This document shows positions 8,950 to 17,556 of a stretch of DNA of 64,000 nucleotides, in pieces. The DNA is from Gluconobacter kondonii (GTDB lineage Bacteria; Pseudomonadota; Alphaproteobacteria; Acetobacterales; Acetobacteraceae), in NCBI RefSeq assembly GCF_002723995.1, contig NZ_BEWP01000009.1:1-64000 (forward strand). The letters run 5' to 3'. Position 1 is the first letter of the stretch; each line of letters begins with the position of its first letter. Both the position numbers and the translations under genes were made by a program. The notes under the pieces are model-generated. The model was not told where the DNA came from and ran no database searches. It saw only the letters and a list, made by a program, of their open reading frames with translations.

Positions 8950-9419
8950 TTTGCAGGATGCGTAAACAGGACCATCCCGGCCGCGTTCTCACCAGAGACA
9001 ACACACGCCCGGGACGCTCCGTCCACGAGCGGGCGATAGGCCACAACGTCGGCCTCCGGGATCCACGCAAATGTCGTCCCCGATCGCAGAACCTGCCGCC
9101 AGCCCTGAAAGACAGTGTCCGTGACAGCGATCTGCGGAGCAGCGCTTCCGACACGGGCAGCACCACGACGCGGCTCCGCAAAAAGCGGCTCGAAGTCATG
9201 AGCGGGACTACGGCAGGTCACGGGAACCGGCGTGGCATGCAGCGTCTGCGGGGCCTGCGTGACTGTCGGGGGTGGACCCCAGTTGCGAGAACCGAGTTCC
9301 AACTGGCGCTCCTGCGACAGCCTGTCCAGCTGCTCCGGCGTCAGGTGCTGCGCTGGGGCCTGCGAGACCAGAGGAGCAGCCAGCGAAACACAGACGGTAA
9401 GCCAGAAGCGAAAGCGCAT
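8946..9419 (-). CDS. Secreted protein of the transfer region, 157 aa
   Basis: The ATG at 9419 follows an AAGG ribosome site and opens with a signal peptide (MRFRFWLTVCVSLAAPLVSQ-APAQ). The mature part has two short blocks: a Gln/Glu-rich helix (LTPEQLDRLSQERQLELG) and a C-terminal beta-rich region (VFQGWRQVLRSGTTFAWI). No enzyme motif seen. It is the first gene of a two-gene minus-strand operon with the lytic transglycosylase, directly downstream of one of the ten transfer-type promoters. It is probably a periplasmic accessory of the conjugation apparatus. Family not recognised. Confidence 0.65.
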   Translation of the reverse strand: MRFRFWLTVCVSLAAPLVSQAPAQHLTPEQLDRLSQERQLELGSRNWGPPPTVTQAPQTLHATPVPVTCRSPAHDFEPLFAEPRRGAARVGSAAPQIAVTDTVFQGWRQVLRSGTTFAWIPEADVVAYRPLVDGASRACVVSGENAAGMVLFTHPAK

Positions 9420-9451
9420 GGTGCAGAATCCTTGTGAAAGTACCTCTCCAT

Positions 9452-9477
9452 AGTCTCTCCGATACGAATGTGAGTGC
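9452..9477 (-). promoter_or_regulatory. Transfer-regulon promoter motif (site 1)
   Basis: GCACTCACA (9477 to 9469 on the minus strand), 11 bp, then GAGACT. It faces the operon 9419-8233 and is divergent from site 2, 30 bp away. Confidence 0.6.
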
Positions 9478-9507
9478 GAACATGACCCCAATTGACGCCC
9501 CTGGATC

Positions 9508-9533
9508 GCACTCACATGGGCGCCCGTCATGAT
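9508..9533 (+). promoter_or_regulatory. Transfer-regulon promoter motif (site 2)
   Basis: GCACTCACA at 9508-9516, 11 bp, then CATGAT at 9528-9533, 21 bp before the ATG at 9555, which has a GGAGG ribosome site. Confidence 0.65.
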
Positions 9534-9554
9534 GTCCGCAGGAGGATCAAACCC

Positions 9555-10490
9555 ATGCGCTCTTTCATTCCGATGCTGATACTCGGGGTCCCGGCTGTTG
9601 CCCTGGGGGCCTCGACCTGCCCTGCCGCCGCGCCAGTTCATGCACCCGGTGGCGCCCCCCCTTCGCAGCCCGCGCCTGTTATACCGGAGATGGGACCCAC
9701 GCTTCCGGCTGCTGATATCGCCGCCTCACCTGCCTTGACCCGCCTTGCGAGCCAGGGCGCACAGCTCTATCGGCTGAAATCGGAACACGGCCTTGAGGCC
9801 ATCTTCGCCCGCAGCGGCACGCAGTTCCGTGTCTTTTACCTGACGCCCGATCATCTGGCCGAAATCGGAGGGGTCATGTGGGACGCGACCGGTCATAACG
9901 TCACGCGCGATCAGGTCTCATCAATCCCGGGTGCGATCCCGACCGTGCAATGGAACCCCTCTGCCTCCGGTCAGGGCTCAAGGCCGGGCACTGCATCGAC
10001 AGCAACTGCCCCCCTGATGACAGATCCTGTTGAGCGTGTGAAAGCCGTTGCCTTCGGGCTTGAAGGACAGGACACGGCGCCCCGCGTCTATATGTTTATC
10101 GATCCGCTCTGCCCGTTCTCGACCCGAGCCTATGCAGCTCTGAAACCTGCGGTTGCCTCCGGTCGATTACAACTTGCGATCGTTCCGGTCTCGATCAACG
10201 ATCATGAGAACAGCGGCGCCAGTACGCCGGCTGCGCAGCAGATGCTCTCTGCAAAGCAGCATGACATGGCGGCACTCTGGAACCAGATCGATGACCTTGG
10301 CCATGCTGTTCCAGGCCACACAACATCCGACACGGCGGGCGCCAGCCTGATGCTAAATCTCTCTGCCGCTCATGCGATCGGTCTGAGAGGAACGCCAACC
10401 TTCGTGTGGAAGGATCGCACCGGCACCCCGCATGTTGAGGCAGGACTGCCAGACGATCTCGATGCGTTTCTCGCGAGCCTTCACGCGTGA
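9555..10490 (+). CDS. Thioredoxin-fold DsbC/TrbB-like periplasmic protein with a CPFS active site
   Basis: 311 aa from ATG 9555, with a signal peptide (MRSFIPMLILGVPAVALGA) and a Pro-rich linker. The catalytic thioredoxin-like domain has FIDPLCPFSTRAYAALKP and the cis-Pro loop RGTPTF. The active site is Cys-Pro-Phe-Ser, so the second cysteine of the usual CxxC is missing and only monothiol chemistry is possible. IncI plasmids encode a DsbC-like TrbB near the transfer genes that helps fold disulfide-bonded transfer proteins. The position here suggests an equivalent role. It is the first gene after promoter site 2, and its stop overlaps the next gene (GTGA). Confidence 0.75.
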   Translation: MRSFIPMLILGVPAVALGASTCPAAAPVHAPGGAPPSQPAPVIPEMGPTLPAADIAASPALTRLASQGAQLYRLKSEHGLEAIFARSGTQFRVFYLTPDHLAEIGGVMWDATGHNVTRDQVSSIPGAIPTVQWNPSASGQGSRPGTASTATAPLMTDPVERVKAVAFGLEGQDTAPRVYMFIDPLCPFSTRAYAALKPAVASGRLQLAIVPVSINDHENSGASTPAAQQMLSAKQHDMAALWNQIDDLGHAVPGHTTSDTAGASLMLNLSAAHAIGLRGTPTFVWKDRTGTPHVEAGLPDDLDAFLASLHA

Positions 10491-10939
10491 GCGGTCGTCC
10501 GACAGTAAAACAGCGGACCGGACGCGCCGCGTTATGGCTCGTCTTTCCGTTTGTCTTTGCACTCAGGCCGGGTCTGCGCACAGCGCAGCAAGGTCTTCGG
10601 ATCCTTCAGGACGTTCCCGTGATCCACCCCGTGGACCAGACGGCGTTCGAGGACCAGCCTGTCCGGTCGCTGCAAATGGTGGCCATTCAGAAGCGAACCC
10701 GGACCCTGGGGCGCCTGTATGGAACGCTCTGCCTGCTGGCGAGCCTTTGGTGGGTGGTGCTCATCATGTGGAGCGGTGGGGCCGCTTTCAGCGCGTCCTG
10801 TGTGGAAGCGCTCGCATGCGCGGTTGTTCTGGGAAGCCAGTTTATTACTCAGGGCTTCTCAAACTGGCAGGCCCGGACAGGGCGCGCTGGAAAACTCTCG
10901 GAATATCTTTCGGACGGGCGGCTGCTTTGGCCCCGGTGA
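10487..10939 (+). CDS. Transfer-region membrane protein, 150 aa
   Basis: The GTG start overlaps the stop of the thioredoxin-like gene. There is a short N-terminal hydrophobic stretch (AALWLVFPFVFAL) and a pair of membrane segments at about residues 78-118 (LYGTLCLLASLWWVVLIMW and CVEALACAVVLGSQFI). The topology resembles small inner-membrane accessories of IncI systems such as TraX, but no motif proves this. It converges with the lipoprotein gene at 10959, with a hairpin between them. Confidence 0.6.
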   Translation: MSGRPTVKQRTGRAALWLVFPFVFALRPGLRTAQQGLRILQDVPVIHPVDQTAFEDQPVRSLQMVAIQKRTRTLGRLYGTLCLLASLWWVVLIMWSGGAAFSASCVEALACAVVLGSQFITQGFSNWQARTGRAGKLSEYLSDGRLLWPR

Positions 10940-10950
10940 GGCCATTCCGT

Positions 10951-10970
10951 GGGACGTCTCAGAACGTCCC
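10951..10970. terminator. Hairpin between convergent operons
   Basis: GGGACGT-CTCAGA-ACGTCCC is a perfect 7-bp stem located where the plus operon (ending 10939) meets the minus operon (ending 10959). There is no T-run, so termination efficiency is uncertain. Confidence 0.4.
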
Positions 10971-11267
10971 GGACTGAGCGGCTTTGCGGTCAATCGACCA
11001 GGCAGCTTTTTCGTAATCGGGTCGATCGCCCTGATCGACCGGGTCGTTGGGTTTGACAATGGTTCCTGCCCGTGTGGCCAGTGCAGGACGCCAGATGACA
11101 GGCGCAGACCCGTAAGGCGCGTACGGATCGTAAAGCGCCTGCTTCACCTTGGGGGGTGGTGGCACATTGTAAGACGAGAGCGAACGAATGTTGCCGTGAG
11201 CGCAGGCTGACAGGTTGATCAGTAAAGACAGGCCCGCAACACCTTGTCTCAACGTAATGACCGTCAA
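10959..11267 (-). CDS. Small lipoprotein of the DotA operon
   Basis: 102 aa from a TTG start that overlaps the stop of the preceding gene (TTGA). The lipoprotein signal ends in LLINLSAC-A. The mature part is Pro-rich and then carries PVIWRPALATRAGTIVKPND. It is the last gene of the minus-strand operon that contains dotA. It is probably an outer-membrane lipoprotein of the secretion channel. It is too short to be a second DotD, and no family was recognised. Confidence 0.6.
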   Translation of the reverse strand: MTVITLRQGVAGLSLLINLSACAHGNIRSLSSYNVPPPPKVKQALYDPYAPYGSAPVIWRPALATRAGTIVKPNDPVDQGDRPDYEKAAWSIDRKAAQSGTF

Positions 11268-11587
11268 GACCTGTTACCCTTTGCCTTTAGCTCGGCTTTG
11301 AGTGACGCAACCTGTGCTTCCGCCTTCTCGGCACGACCTCGCCAGAGCTCTCGGGTGTCTTCGCCCCACGCCCGCCACTCATCCCGATTTTTCTCCATCA
11401 CATCAAGGCCACGATTGGCCACCCTGAGTTCTTCGGCAAGCGCATCGTATCTTCTAACAAGGTCGTTATGAAGATCTACGACCTGATTATAGGCGGCCAG
11501 AGGAACAGACTTACCGGCAGCTTGTGCCATTCTTTCGGTAGCCTGCGTGATGCGGCAGAGCTGACCGAATTCCAGAATGTCAGCCAT
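11264..11587 (-). CDS. Coiled-coil protein, 107 aa
   Basis: The whole sequence after residue 35 is a charged heptad-like helix (LVRRYDALAEELRVANRGLD, then RGRAEKAEAQVASLKAELKA). It has no signal peptide. It lies directly downstream of dotA (13-bp gap) and overlaps the following lipoprotein gene. It is a cytoplasmic accessory of unknown role. Coiled coils of this kind often bridge complex subunits. Confidence 0.6.
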   Translation of the reverse strand: MADILEFGQLCRITQATERMAQAAGKSVPLAAYNQVVDLHNDLVRRYDALAEELRVANRGLDVMEKNRDEWRAWGEDTRELWRGRAEKAEAQVASLKAELKAKGNRS

Positions 11588-11599
11588 TATCCGTTCTCC

Positions 11600-13909
11600 T
11601 TAATCCTCGGCGCGGCCAGAGATCTGCATGAGAGCTCTGGTAGTAGAGTCTACTGGCTCAGCCGTGCCCTTGTCGACGGTATTCTGGGCATTGCCGATCG
11701 CACTCACATCCGACACGGTCTGTTGGGCAATATTTGCCACTTTATCGGTAGGAGCGGCGATACCCCGGCCGGTTGACTTGTCATTGAAGTCGTCACTGTC
11801 CACACGACCAATACTTGTCATGCCCGCCATCGCAGGAATGTGGTGGGGCAGGGTCGAAATCAGCCTGAAGCACATAACGGCGATGCTCATCTCCATTGTG
11901 ACGAACATGCAGAGCAGGACGATCAGACCGATAAAATTATCCAGAAGCCAGCCGCGCTCGAAAACAAAGCCCGTTGCGATTGAAAAAGCCTTCATGACCA
12001 GCCAGGAGATTGAGGCAAAAATCGTGTAACTGAGCACGAGACCCGCAATCATCATCACCGGCCGAAAGACGATCGTGAATAACACTTCATATCCGCGGTT
12101 CCCGCGGCCATGGAGGCCCTCTCCCTGAAACACCAGATGGGCCAGCATCCACAGCGGAACGCCCACCACGGCTTCAACCACAACAATGTACCAGCCCGCG
12201 ACACCTGCCATCCAATAGGCGAACGGGGTCATCGGGAGGACGTAAGCAAGCGTAATACCGGGCGCAAGGAGGAAGAAAGCGGCCGCAAAGACAGGCGTCA
12301 GGATTGCCTTGATCAGACCGCTTAGTGCGAAGCTGCCCGCGGAGGCGATGGCAGCCGGGACATCCCCTGTGGCAAGATTGGCCGCTGTTGCGAGCCCCGC
12401 TCCTGTCTTGCTGCTGAGAACCGCCGCACCACCAATTATCGCCAGCGCCGTATGTATCAGAAGATGGCCAAGCCCGATCATTGCCCCCAGCGGGTCGGTC
12501 CAGTCGCTCCCGGATGTAGGCGACAGGAGATGATTGACGATCAGCGTCATCACCCCGTTCGTGATGCCGAGCGCCTGAAGTACACGGTCCAGAGCGGATT
12601 GCCCGGAGCTGGGCAAAGCCGCACTACTGAAGAGCCTTGTCGCCCCGTTCGGCGCACTGGGACTATCTGACGTGGAGAGCTTCTGCTCCTCGGCAGCCTG
12701 ATACTGTTCGATTGCCGTGATTGGACCCGCAAGATCTTTGGAAAGAAAGGACCCCAATCCCTGCCAGCTTGGCTGTGTGACCGAGGGGACAATGGAGGAC
12801 ATGGACAGCACTTCTGCATTAAGGCGGGAGATCTCAAGGTAGTAAGCTCCCAGGCCGCTCCATCCGAGGTTTTTCATAGCCACGTATCCGGCATCATTAG
12901 AGCCGTTGCCATCCGAAGAATACTGCGCGCGGATCTTGCTGATCATGGCAGTGGCCGCTTCACTCAGCGCACTCGAATAGGACGTATTTTGCGCAGTCAG
13001 TACGCCATCCATAGAGCGCAGGGCAGTGACATCCCGGGTCTGCCATATCGTATCTGCGAGAGAGGACATGGGCGTGCGCACCGCGCTGATCAGGTTCTGC
13101 AGCGCCTGGACCTGCTTAGTTGCGACATCCGACAAATCGAGATTTGAACCGAGCATCTGCTGTTCGAGCTGCTGTGGGATCATGACCGAGATACTGCCGC
13201 ACGTTACCGCAGCCGTCGCTTCGCCGATCGCAAGGCTGTAATCGACGGTCACGGGCGAGCCGTTCCCGGGATTGGAAATCTTGGGTTCGGGCATGAGGTC
13301 AGGATTGTTTGAGGCCTTATTGACCAGAGCGCGGCACAGTTCGCTTTCCATCACCGCCATAACGACCGGTCGGGTCCCCGGGATAATCGGCTCGGCAAGG
13401 GGCAAAGCATCCGGGCCGATGGATTTGGCCACAACATCCGTCAGGTTGCGAGCCATCCCGATTGCCGTTTTCGCACCCTGCACGACGAGCGCCTGGCCGA
13501 CCGAGAAGCCTCCATTTGCAGGGATTGGCACCATCAGCCCGAGTGCCACAACAACCCGCAGCGGTACCCACCCGGAGAAACTTGCAGAGAAAATCTTCCC
13601 GCTTTCAGCTGTCTTATGAACCTGCAGGATGGAAGCATAGCTGATCCAGAACGCTGCAATCAGCATCGCATAAGCCGAAATATACTGCAGCATTGTGCCT
13701 GTGGCTGTCTCTGTACCCCCGGACATCGGAAAGAGACTGTCGAGCACGCGGGCGGACCAGTCATCGCCCGCACTCAGGTTGCTCCAGCTCACGCTGTCTG
13801 CCGTGGTTCCGGCATAGGCGGATCCCATAGTTACCCCGAGGGCAACGACTGTCATGGTGACCGCTCGGAAGGGCCGTGACGCTCTAAGGAGCCGCATGAA
13901 CTGGTGCAT
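11600..13909 (-). CDS. dotA: DotA/TraY family polytopic inner-membrane transfer protein
   Basis: 769 aa. After a signal-like N-terminus (GVTMGSAYA) comes a first membrane segment (YISAYAMLIAAFWISYASIL), then GWVPLRVVVALGLMVPIP, a typical DotA/TraY signature. A large periplasmic region is followed by a cluster of membrane segments at residues ~455-680. DotA/TraY is an essential inner-membrane component of type IVB (Dot/Icm, IncI) systems. Start ATG 13909, 5 bp after the stop of the preceding gene. The assignment is supported by the surrounding dot/icm set. Confidence 0.85.
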   Translation of the reverse strand: MHQFMRLLRASRPFRAVTMTVVALGVTMGSAYAGTTADSVSWSNLSAGDDWSARVLDSLFPMSGGTETATGTMLQYISAYAMLIAAFWISYASILQVHKTAESGKIFSASFSGWVPLRVVVALGLMVPIPANGGFSVGQALVVQGAKTAIGMARNLTDVVAKSIGPDALPLAEPIIPGTRPVVMAVMESELCRALVNKASNNPDLMPEPKISNPGNGSPVTVDYSLAIGEATAAVTCGSISVMIPQQLEQQMLGSNLDLSDVATKQVQALQNLISAVRTPMSSLADTIWQTRDVTALRSMDGVLTAQNTSYSSALSEAATAMISKIRAQYSSDGNGSNDAGYVAMKNLGWSGLGAYYLEISRLNAEVLSMSSIVPSVTQPSWQGLGSFLSKDLAGPITAIEQYQAAEEQKLSTSDSPSAPNGATRLFSSAALPSSGQSALDRVLQALGITNGVMTLIVNHLLSPTSGSDWTDPLGAMIGLGHLLIHTALAIIGGAAVLSSKTGAGLATAANLATGDVPAAIASAGSFALSGLIKAILTPVFAAAFFLLAPGITLAYVLPMTPFAYWMAGVAGWYIVVVEAVVGVPLWMLAHLVFQGEGLHGRGNRGYEVLFTIVFRPVMMIAGLVLSYTIFASISWLVMKAFSIATGFVFERGWLLDNFIGLIVLLCMFVTMEMSIAVMCFRLISTLPHHIPAMAGMTSIGRVDSDDFNDKSTGRGIAAPTDKVANIAQQTVSDVSAIGNAQNTVDKGTAEPVDSTTRALMQISGRAED

Positions 13910-13914
13910 TGTTT

Positions 13915-15609
13915 TTAGACCTCGGGGCTCGGGCTGTTATCGCGACTTTGTTCCTGGCCTTGTTTTCGATCTTTGGTAAAAAAATCATGGAAACGGTCCA
14001 CCAGACGCTGCAGAGCCGCACCCACTTCCTTCAAAAAGTCCTTGCCCGGCTCCTGGCCCGGAAGAGATTCCAGCTTCTTGGCGACACTGGCGGCGGTTTC
14101 TTCTGTGCTTTGTACAGTGGGATCACTCAAAGCGTCCCGCCTGGACGCGTCGTCACCCAGAACCTCGACTTCCTTGCCCAATCGCTGAGAAGATCTGCGC
14201 AGTTTCTCCCAGGACTCTGCAAAGCCGGGCGTCTTCTCCAGGGAAGCGGTGAGCTGTGCGCGAAGCGCCTTGTGGCTCCCATCGCCGGTCATGCCCGCAA
14301 TGACAGAACGCTCTGACTGTCCGGGCTCTGATGCGGCTTTACTGAAGGCTTCAAAAAATTCATGGCCCACGCGCTTGAGCGTGCCAAGATCTTCCTCGAC
14401 CTCACGTGCCGCCGCCTTGACCCTTCGGGTCCGGTCCAGGATCTGGCGCTCGTCGCTTTTGCCGATCATCCCGTGCAGGAAGTCCGCAAGCCCCTGCCTG
14501 TTTGCCGTTGAAGCTGAAGTTGGCGCAGCTTTCGCCTCAGCCTCATTGGGCTTGCTCTCCGGCTTTGGCTTGTTTTCCGCGGTCGCATGATCAGCATCGA
14601 GCTTGGATGTTCTGGTGCCTGGGGTTGGTCTTAGGGCTGCCTCAGGCTTTTCTCTTTCCGACCGGTCGGCCACACTCTGATCGTCACGATGAACTGCGCG
14701 ATCTTTTTCGGCAGGATTTTGCGACACTGGGTCTTCCACTGCTTCCGGCTGCTCGGACCGGGAATGAGTCCCGTGGAACTCATCATCGTCCCGAAAAGGA
14801 CCGGCTTCTTCTTCAAGAGACTGTAGATATCCCTCCTCCTCAAATGGATCATTCGAGTGAAGGCCAGGCTCAAGGATTTCGTGTTGTGTCCGAGGCGCCT
14901 GCTGAGGATCGTGGGAGGGGTGTCCACTTTTAGCGGCAGGAGGCTCAGGCTCCGTCTCGGTTGGTTGGGACATGTCAGCAGAAGCCTGTTCCTGTACTTC
15001 AGGAGAAACTGCCACCTCAGGCGCGCTCTCCGGCGTCAATGTCCCTGCTGGTTCGGGCGGCTGTACATCTGGTCGAGGTGACAACTCTGGTTCGCTCTGT
15101 TGCGCGCGGGCAGGAGTGCCGGACAGTGCCATGGTGATGCGATAGTCCAGGACAGCAGCCAGACGTGCTGCAGCGACCGAAGCCTGTTCCTCAGGAGACA
15201 TCTCGGATAGGTCCAGCGCCGCTTTGCGAATATCGCGAACGAGATTTCGATCCTCAAGCGAGCCTGCCTGCGCCAAAAGCGCTTTGATTTCTTCGTTCTC
15301 CAGCCCCGGCAAATCTGTGCCATGGGCCTTCAAGCCAGCCGCGAGAATGGGCGGGATCTGCGGCTCTGCACCGGTTCCGCTCAGAGCCTTCCAGTCCTGG
15401 ACAAGCCAGGCCACCTGAACCGTGAACTTTGGATCGCTTTCCAATGCAGGGTTTTCCTGCAGTCGTACGGTCAGGTCAGACAGATCTTTCGCAAGCCCGC
15501 GCTCAGCTGCGGGGATGGTGGACTGATGAGTATCAAGGGCGTTCAGGACGTAGCCTAACGGCCCTTGCTGAGTAAGAGTACCCGACATGGTCATTCCTAT
15601 TCGAGACAT
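13915..15609 (-). CDS. Large acidic/low-complexity protein of the dotA operon
   Basis: 564 aa. Residues 1-165 are helical and folded (LPGLENEEIKALLAQAGSLE). Residues ~165-375 are a Pro/Glu/Ser-rich, probably disordered linker. Residues 375-550 are helical again with Lys/Glu-rich segments (RQILDRTRRVKAAAREVEED). No signal peptide or membrane segment is present, so it is cytoplasmic. The ATG directly follows the stop of the upstream gene (TGAATG). It might be a substrate, a chaperone or a scaffold of the transfer apparatus. Family not recognised. Confidence 0.65.
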   Translation of the reverse strand: MSRIGMTMSGTLTQQGPLGYVLNALDTHQSTIPAAERGLAKDLSDLTVRLQENPALESDPKFTVQVAWLVQDWKALSGTGAEPQIPPILAAGLKAHGTDLPGLENEEIKALLAQAGSLEDRNLVRDIRKAALDLSEMSPEEQASVAAARLAAVLDYRITMALSGTPARAQQSEPELSPRPDVQPPEPAGTLTPESAPEVAVSPEVQEQASADMSQPTETEPEPPAAKSGHPSHDPQQAPRTQHEILEPGLHSNDPFEEEGYLQSLEEEAGPFRDDDEFHGTHSRSEQPEAVEDPVSQNPAEKDRAVHRDDQSVADRSEREKPEAALRPTPGTRTSKLDADHATAENKPKPESKPNEAEAKAAPTSASTANRQGLADFLHGMIGKSDERQILDRTRRVKAAAREVEEDLGTLKRVGHEFFEAFSKAASEPGQSERSVIAGMTGDGSHKALRAQLTASLEKTPGFAESWEKLRRSSQRLGKEVEVLGDDASRRDALSDPTVQSTEETAASVAKKLESLPGQEPGKDFLKEVGAALQRLVDRFHDFFTKDRKQGQEQSRDNSPSPEV

Positions 15610-16785
15610 TCAGGGGAGTGTTGTGGTGGGAACTGGCAGAGGCGAAACCGCCCGAAGCCTTTGCTCAGCGGAGGTCGCGAGCCTGTTCGCTTCCATCAGC
15701 GCCCGGGTCTGGTCCAGTTTGAACTGCTGCCAGGCAATCCAGTTACGCTGTGCATCCAGTAGAGCGATCTGGACCAGGACCGACTTGTCGGAGGGCATCG
15801 CCTGCAGATCGGCCTGCCAGTCAGTGCCACTGTATTTCCGGTTGATTTCCAGTTCCGTGGCTTCGCTCTCAGAGCCGACTGAAGTGTTAGTATAGCCCTC
15901 ACGGACTGCCTCTGCCTTTTGGGCAGCACTCAGCGTCACGGTGTTCGCGTGCCACCCGATAATGTCGTCTCCGACGTGATGGGCGAGCGAAATGGCAGCA
16001 TTATAGGCACGGCGACCCGGAAGGGCGGACTGCCCATCCACAGAGGTCAGGGCGCTCCCCCGCAGCGCGGCAGGCGCAACCGGCTGGATCAGTGTCGTAA
16101 CATAATCATTGGCGCGGTCGATCGAGGCCTGATCCTGATAAGCCGGGGGCGTTAACAGGCTGGTGGCGTCCTGATCTGCATTCTGCTGGTCTGCGGATGC
16201 GAGCGAACAAACACCCGCGTCCGCTTCTGCATCCGAGCAGTAAAGCGTGAAATGGCGGTTATTATTGGCCTGTGCGCCCTGCCCTGCACCTTCCCAGGAC
16301 GGCGTTCCTTTACCGGCCTGTGTCCGCTTGTCCTTGCCGCTATCAAGAGCCGTCGCGACGGCCGCACCATTTCGCGCTGCGACAACGGCAGCCTGCCCTC
16401 CCTCCAGATTGAGGCAATCCTGTCTGTTGGTCTCATGGTTATCGCGTTGCTGAGCTGCCCGAACGTCTCGGGCAAGTTCGGCCTGAACCATGTTGTTGGC
16501 GTCAGCTATCTGTTCCTGCGCGCCAACCTGCGCCTTCATGTAGTTGCTTAGCTGCGTAAAGCCGTCTCCGAGACTGCCGTTAATGAGGCCGAGCGTGCTG
16601 TTCAGGACTTTCTGGGCCGTTGTTATGACGCTGTTCATCGCGCCCTGGAGCGTGCTGATTGCGCCCACGATCGCAGCTGAATCAAAAAAGGCGTAAGCCG
16701 GTTTCGGGGCAGCAACGGTGGCGAGCGTGAAAACAAGAAGGCTCACACCCCCCAAGCGTCCGGCTCTTTCAAGGAGGCGCGTCAT
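15610..16785 (-). CDS. Secreted TraW/VirB5-like transfer protein
   Basis: 391 aa with a signal peptide (LLVFTLATVAAPKPAYA-F). A helical region follows (AIVGAISTLQGAMNSVITTA, then QLSNYMKAQVGAQEQIADAN), then a Cys-containing middle part (three Cys at ~125-195) and a helical C-terminus. The layout, a long helical bundle exported to the periplasm, recalls VirB5/TrbJ-type and IncI TraW proteins. The position next to dotA matches the R64 order traW-traX-traY. The ATG overlaps the upstream stop (ATGA). The family call is tentative. Confidence 0.6.
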   Translation of the reverse strand: MTRLLERAGRLGGVSLLVFTLATVAAPKPAYAFFDSAAIVGAISTLQGAMNSVITTAQKVLNSTLGLINGSLGDGFTQLSNYMKAQVGAQEQIADANNMVQAELARDVRAAQQRDNHETNRQDCLNLEGGQAAVVAARNGAAVATALDSGKDKRTQAGKGTPSWEGAGQGAQANNNRHFTLYCSDAEADAGVCSLASADQQNADQDATSLLTPPAYQDQASIDRANDYVTTLIQPVAPAALRGSALTSVDGQSALPGRRAYNAAISLAHHVGDDIIGWHANTVTLSAAQKAEAVREGYTNTSVGSESEATELEINRKYSGTDWQADLQAMPSDKSVLVQIALLDAQRNWIAWQQFKLDQTRALMEANRLATSAEQRLRAVSPLPVPTTTLP

Positions 16786-17354
16786 TGGGTCACCTGGGAA
16801 ATGCCAGTGCTCGAACCAATCGCTTCAAAACTGTATCCAGACGGAAGCTGGCTCTGCCCGGTGACGTCCCAGCTCTGGTCACCGGTCGTATTGGTCCCGG
16901 CATTGATCAGGCTGTCGCCGCCGCCGCCAAAATTCAGGTTCGGGCAAAAGCTCCCGGCCCCAAGACCAAGATTGAAGTTCGTATCCAGCCCCGTCACAGA
17001 AAGACCGCAATGGGCGGAACTCTGGAGGCTGTCCCATTCTGATGAAAGCTGCGAGCAGATCTTGCCCATTGCCGCCTCAGCAAGAGATGCGACGTTCAAT
17101 CTGTTCGTCACAACATCCAGCCCAACGCCGTTGAAGAAGTTCCCAAGGCAGGTGAACTTCGTTACGGATTTGGGCTGATGGATTGTTGCATCGTCTGCTT
17201 TCAGGTCTGCAGCAAGGCCGGTTGCCCCTGCTTGCACCAGTGTCTGGCAGCCTGTGGAAGAGTCCGCCCCGAATGCCGGGGCAATCAGACCGAAGCCCAA
17301 AGCTGCGAACAGCGGTACATAAGTTAGACGTCCACGCTCTCGACCGGCTTTCAT
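16782..17354 (-). CDS. Secreted Cys-containing transfer protein, 190 aa
   Basis: ATG 17354 gives MKAGRERGRLTYVPLFAALG, a signal peptide ending near APAFGA-D. The mature part has six cysteines (STGCQ, FTCLG, KICSQ, AHCGL, SFCPN and one between) and a Gly/Asn-rich stretch. This start overlaps the stop of the 48-aa gene upstream (ATGA), which favours it over the longer GTG-started frame at 17456. It is probably a periplasmic partner of the TraW-like protein that follows. The cysteines make it a possible client of the CPFS thioredoxin-like protein. Family not recognised. Confidence 0.6.
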   Translation of the reverse strand: MKAGRERGRLTYVPLFAALGFGLIAPAFGADSSTGCQTLVQAGATGLAADLKADDATIHQPKSVTKFTCLGNFFNGVGLDVVTNRLNVASLAEAAMGKICSQLSSEWDSLQSSAHCGLSVTGLDTNFNLGLGAGSFCPNLNFGGGGDSLINAGTNTTGDQSWDVTGQSQLPSGYSFEAIGSSTGISQVTQ

Positions 17355-17497
17355 TGCGGCGCAATCCGAGGTGTTCCTAAGGGACGCTTGTTCAACTGCG
17401 GGGCAGGCTTGACGATCGGTGCAAGAATTTGCCTTGCGGTATCTGCTGTCAGCCACCCTTTTTTGGGATTTTTCGGCTCTTTCGTCTCACCAGGCAC
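17351..17497 (-). CDS. Small basic Pro-rich protein, 48 aa, first gene of the dotA operon
   Basis: A GTG at 17497, with GGAGGG six bases upstream, opens a 48-codon frame starting MPGETKEPKNPKKGWLTADT and ending RIAPQ. Its TGA overlaps the ATG of the next gene. It sits directly downstream of transfer promoter site 3, with a leader of about 27 nt. The strong ribosome site, coupling and position argue that it is real. It is cytoplasmic, basic and proline-rich, of unknown function. Confidence 0.65.
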   Translation of the reverse strand: MPGETKEPKNPKKGWLTADTARQILAPIVKPAPQLNKRPLGTPRIAPQ

Positions 17498-17530
17498 TTT
17501 GACCCTCCAAAGCGGTTTCCATTGTGAGCG

Positions 17531-17556
17531 ACCTTAATGATGCGAGATGTGAGTGC
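17531..17556 (-). promoter_or_regulatory. Transfer-regulon promoter motif (site 3)
   Basis: GCACTCACA (17556 to 17548, minus strand), 11 bp, then TAAGGT. It drives the seven-gene operon 17497-10959 including dotA. The rest of 17557-17850 holds only a small hairpin (GGGAAT/ATTCCC at 17671-17688). Confidence 0.55.

Noticed and set aside
11700-11708. GCACTCACA copy inside the dotA coding region
   Set aside because: No -10-like hexamer at the fixed 11-bp distance and no gene start downstream; treated as chance.
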